From the NCBI GenBank assembly GCA_019912505.1, contig JAIOIM010000594.1, positions 1-7,643 of the forward strand: a DNA stretch of 7,643 nt. Reading direction: 5' to 3'. The notes below the pieces were generated by a model. It worked only from the letters and a program-made list of their open reading frames with translations. It did not search any database and was not told the DNA's origin. Source of the stretch: Ignavibacteriaceae bacterium (GTDB lineage: Bacteria; Bacteroidota; Ignavibacteria; Ignavibacteriales; Ignavibacteriaceae). A program made the position numbers and the translations under genes. Positions 6,810 to 7,643 of this stretch are shown here, in pieces. Each line of letters opens with the position of its first letter. Within the stretch, counting starts at the first letter, position 1.

Positions 6810-6838
6810 AGTATAAAGCAAATTTAATTAAATATTAA
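6810..6838 (-). promoter_or_regulatory. Candidate promoter of the methyltransferase gene
   Basis: On the minus strand TTAATA (6838-6833) and TATACT (6815-6810) are separated by 17 bp, matching four of six and five of six bases of the -35 and -10 consensus. A transcript would start near 6803, giving a leader of about 40 nt before the ATG at 6764. The site lies downstream of the terminator at 6857-6885, as expected for an independent unit. AT-rich context limits confidence. Confidence 0.35.
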
Positions 6839-6856
6839 AGAAAAACTCATTCGTGC

Positions 6857-6885
6857 AAAAAAAAACCCCCGGTAAAATCGGGGGT
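6857..6885 (-). terminator. Strong intrinsic terminator of the RlpA-like gene
   Basis: On the minus strand ACCCCCG (6885-6879) is followed by a 7-nt loop, its exact complement CGGGGGT (6871-6865), and a run of T residues (opposite nine A residues at 6857-6865). It lies 25 bp after the stop codon of the RlpA-like gene. GC-rich stem plus T-tract in otherwise AT-rich DNA makes this a textbook rho-independent terminator. Confidence 0.93.
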
Positions 6886-6910
6886 CTAAATAATCGAGTC
6901 TATTTTATTT

Positions 6911-7399
6911 TCAATTTAAAGAAACTGCCGGGAAGTTTACACCTTTTAGAGCAACTTCTTCTATTTTGAGTTTGGCAACTCCTTTTTCAATTAGACCTAA
7001 CGCAAGGGCTGCGCCTTTAGACAGGTCTAATTGTCTTCCCGTAATGTATGGTCCGCGGTCGTTAATTCTAACGATAACTTGTTTATCGTTCTTCGGATTA
7101 GTAACCCTTAAGAGGGTTCCGAATTTTAGCGATTTGTGAGCCGCCGTAAATGCCATTTGATCATATTCTTCCCCGTTTGCGGTAGCATGCCCGTGAAACT
7201 TGGGTCCGTACCATGAGGCTTTCATAACTCCTTTGTTTATGTATTCAACAACCGGTGTTATTACCGGAGACTCATCTTCAACATAAACAGATTCAGCTTC
7301 GTTCTTTGTTGGTTCAGTATTTTCTTCTTCTTTGGTCAATGTAAATCCGACTAAGGAAATCATTATTAGGAGTATTAGGAACTTCGTTAATGACTTCAA
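6911..7399 (-). CDS. RlpA-like septal ring lytic transglycosylase (DPBB domain, no SPOR)
   Basis: From the TTG at 7399-7397 this is a 162-residue exported protein. RlpA enzymes cleave glycan strands lacking stem peptides and help daughter-cell separation. A lysine-bearing start and hydrophobic run (about 7-21) form a signal peptide or anchor. No lipobox cysteine is seen, unlike E. coli RlpA. A Glu/Thr-rich linker (about 23-55) leads to the double-psi beta-barrel (about 58-150): KASWYG (60-65), TANGEEYD (73-80), TAAH (85-88), VRINDRGP (110-117), QLDLS (123-127). E77, H88 and D114 match by motif and spacing (+11, +37) the catalytic residues of Pseudomonas RlpA (E120, H131, D157), so activity is likely. 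There is no SPOR domain, so septal targeting is uncertain. Start choice: the frame extends to a TTG at 7465, but that overlaps the upstream gene and would place 22 polar residues before the signal; the TTG at 7399 has a GAGGT site 7 nt upstream. Confidence 0.88.
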   Translation of the reverse strand: MKSLTKFLILLIMISLVGFTLTKEEENTEPTKNEAESVYVEDESPVITPVVEYINKGVMKASWYGPKFHGHATANGEEYDQMAFTAAHKSLKFGTLLRVTNPKNDKQVIVRINDRGPYITGRQLDLSKGAALALGLIEKGVAKLKIEEVALKGVNFPAVSLN

Positions 7400-7406
7400 A
7401 TCATTT

Positions 7407-7412
7407 ACCTCA
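7407..7412 (-). promoter_or_regulatory. Shine-Dalgarno site that fixes the RlpA-like start
   Basis: TGAGGT on the minus strand lies 7 nt before the TTG at 7399-7397. It is the clearest Shine-Dalgarno match in the window and favours the internal TTG over upstream TTG (7465) and GTG (7459) codons in the same frame. Confidence 0.7.
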
Positions 7413-7434
7413 TTATTTGTTAATAAATACAAAA

Positions 7435-7466
7435 CAAATTTATTCCTGTTCGATTTCACTTTCAAT
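7435..7466 (-). promoter_or_regulatory. Candidate Bacteroidota-type promoter before the RlpA-like gene
   Basis: TAAATTTG (7442-7435, minus strand) fits the TAnnTTTG -7 box and is preceded at 20 bp by ATTG (7466-7463), close to the TTTG -33 box. Transcription would start near 7428, about 29 nt before the TTG start. The box overlaps the stop codon of the upstream gene, so it could give the RlpA-like gene its own transcript besides read-through. Chance occurrence is possible. Confidence 0.35.
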
Positions 7467-7643
7467 AAAATATTGCGTTACACCTGCCCAGCCGGAAAAA
7501 AACGAACGATCGACTATTTTGGAGTTTGGGTCGGTTTTTGGGATGTTTGGGTTGACGATGAAGTAATTTTTTTCTTTTACCTTCATCATAACGGCAACAG
7601 TTGCCAATAGGTTAAGGATGAATAAAGTTTTATAAGATATATT
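7440..7643 (-). CDS. Small single-helix membrane protein, C-terminal part (cut by window edge)
   Basis: The minus strand is open from the right edge to a TAA at 7442-7440, giving 67 residues; the true start is probably beyond the window, since the first in-frame ATG pair (residues 19-20) would cut a hydrophobic segment. Residues about 6-20 (TLFILNLLATVAVMM) form one membrane helix or signal anchor. Then comes a basic KVKEK patch, a polar stretch with two NP motifs and PKTDPNSK (35-42), an aromatic FFSGWAG (48-54), and an acidic tail ending ESEIEQE. I recognise no family. It ends 41 bp before the RlpA-like TTG on the same strand, so the two are probably co-transcribed and the protein may serve the cell envelope, which is inference from context only. 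Base composition and codon use look like the neighbours. Confidence 0.6.
   Translation of the reverse strand, partial: NISYKTLFILNLLATVAVMMKVKEKNYFIVNPNIPKTDPNSKIVDRSFFSGWAGVTQYFIESEIEQE

Noticed and set aside
7332..7610. Plus-strand frame of 92 codons antisense to the RlpA-like gene and its upstream gene
   Set aside because: Starts at TTG inside the RlpA-like gene, low-complexity aromatic composition, and both overlapped minus-strand frames are better supported.

Overview
The window is AT-rich and mostly coding. It holds five complete genes on the minus strand or plus strand in simple blocks, two more genes cut by the window edges, and one repeat-bearing intergenic region. The gene content (a RecQ with a C-terminal helix-turn-helix extension, a YwqK/MORN-type secreted protein, an RlpA-like double-psi beta-barrel protein without SPOR), the low GC, the weak Shine-Dalgarno sites and some TAnnTTTG-like promoter boxes fit the Bacteroidota/Ignavibacteriota/Chlorobi group. 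This lineage is an inference; no rRNA or other marker is present.

Layout. Positions 1-256 (minus) carry the start of a secreted YwqK/MORN-repeat protein, cut by the left edge. 291-800 (minus) is a small multi-pass membrane protein with an HEAGH zinc-metalloprotease-like motif, 34 bp upstream of it. 955-3102 (minus) is a full-length RecQ helicase. 3103-3703 has no gene; it contains two 131-bp direct repeats plus the start of a third, built on short TCCGTG-type motifs, and an undecided open stretch with no start codon. 3704-4453 and 4469-6073 (plus) form a two-gene transporter operon: a TauE/SafE (TSUP) family permease starting at TTG, then a POT-like MFS transporter. It ends at a probable intrinsic terminator at 6129-6177. 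6213-6764 (minus) is a class I SAM-dependent methyltransferase with its own candidate promoter. 6857-6885 is a strong terminator for the minus-strand unit that follows. 6911-7399 (minus) is an exported RlpA-like protein whose likely start is an internal TTG with a good ribosome binding site. 7440-7643 (minus) is the C-terminal part of a small single-helix membrane protein, cut by the right edge and directly upstream of the RlpA-like gene.

Functionally this is a mixed housekeeping region: DNA repair (RecQ), export or uptake of small solutes (TSUP plus MFS), a cell-wall glycan enzyme (RlpA-like), and several poorly characterised membrane or secreted proteins. I see no defence island, prophage, CRISPR array or intact insertion sequence. 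The least explained elements are the tandem repeat at 3329-3613, the small HEAGH membrane protein with its YwqK-like neighbour, and the small membrane protein upstream of the RlpA-like gene.
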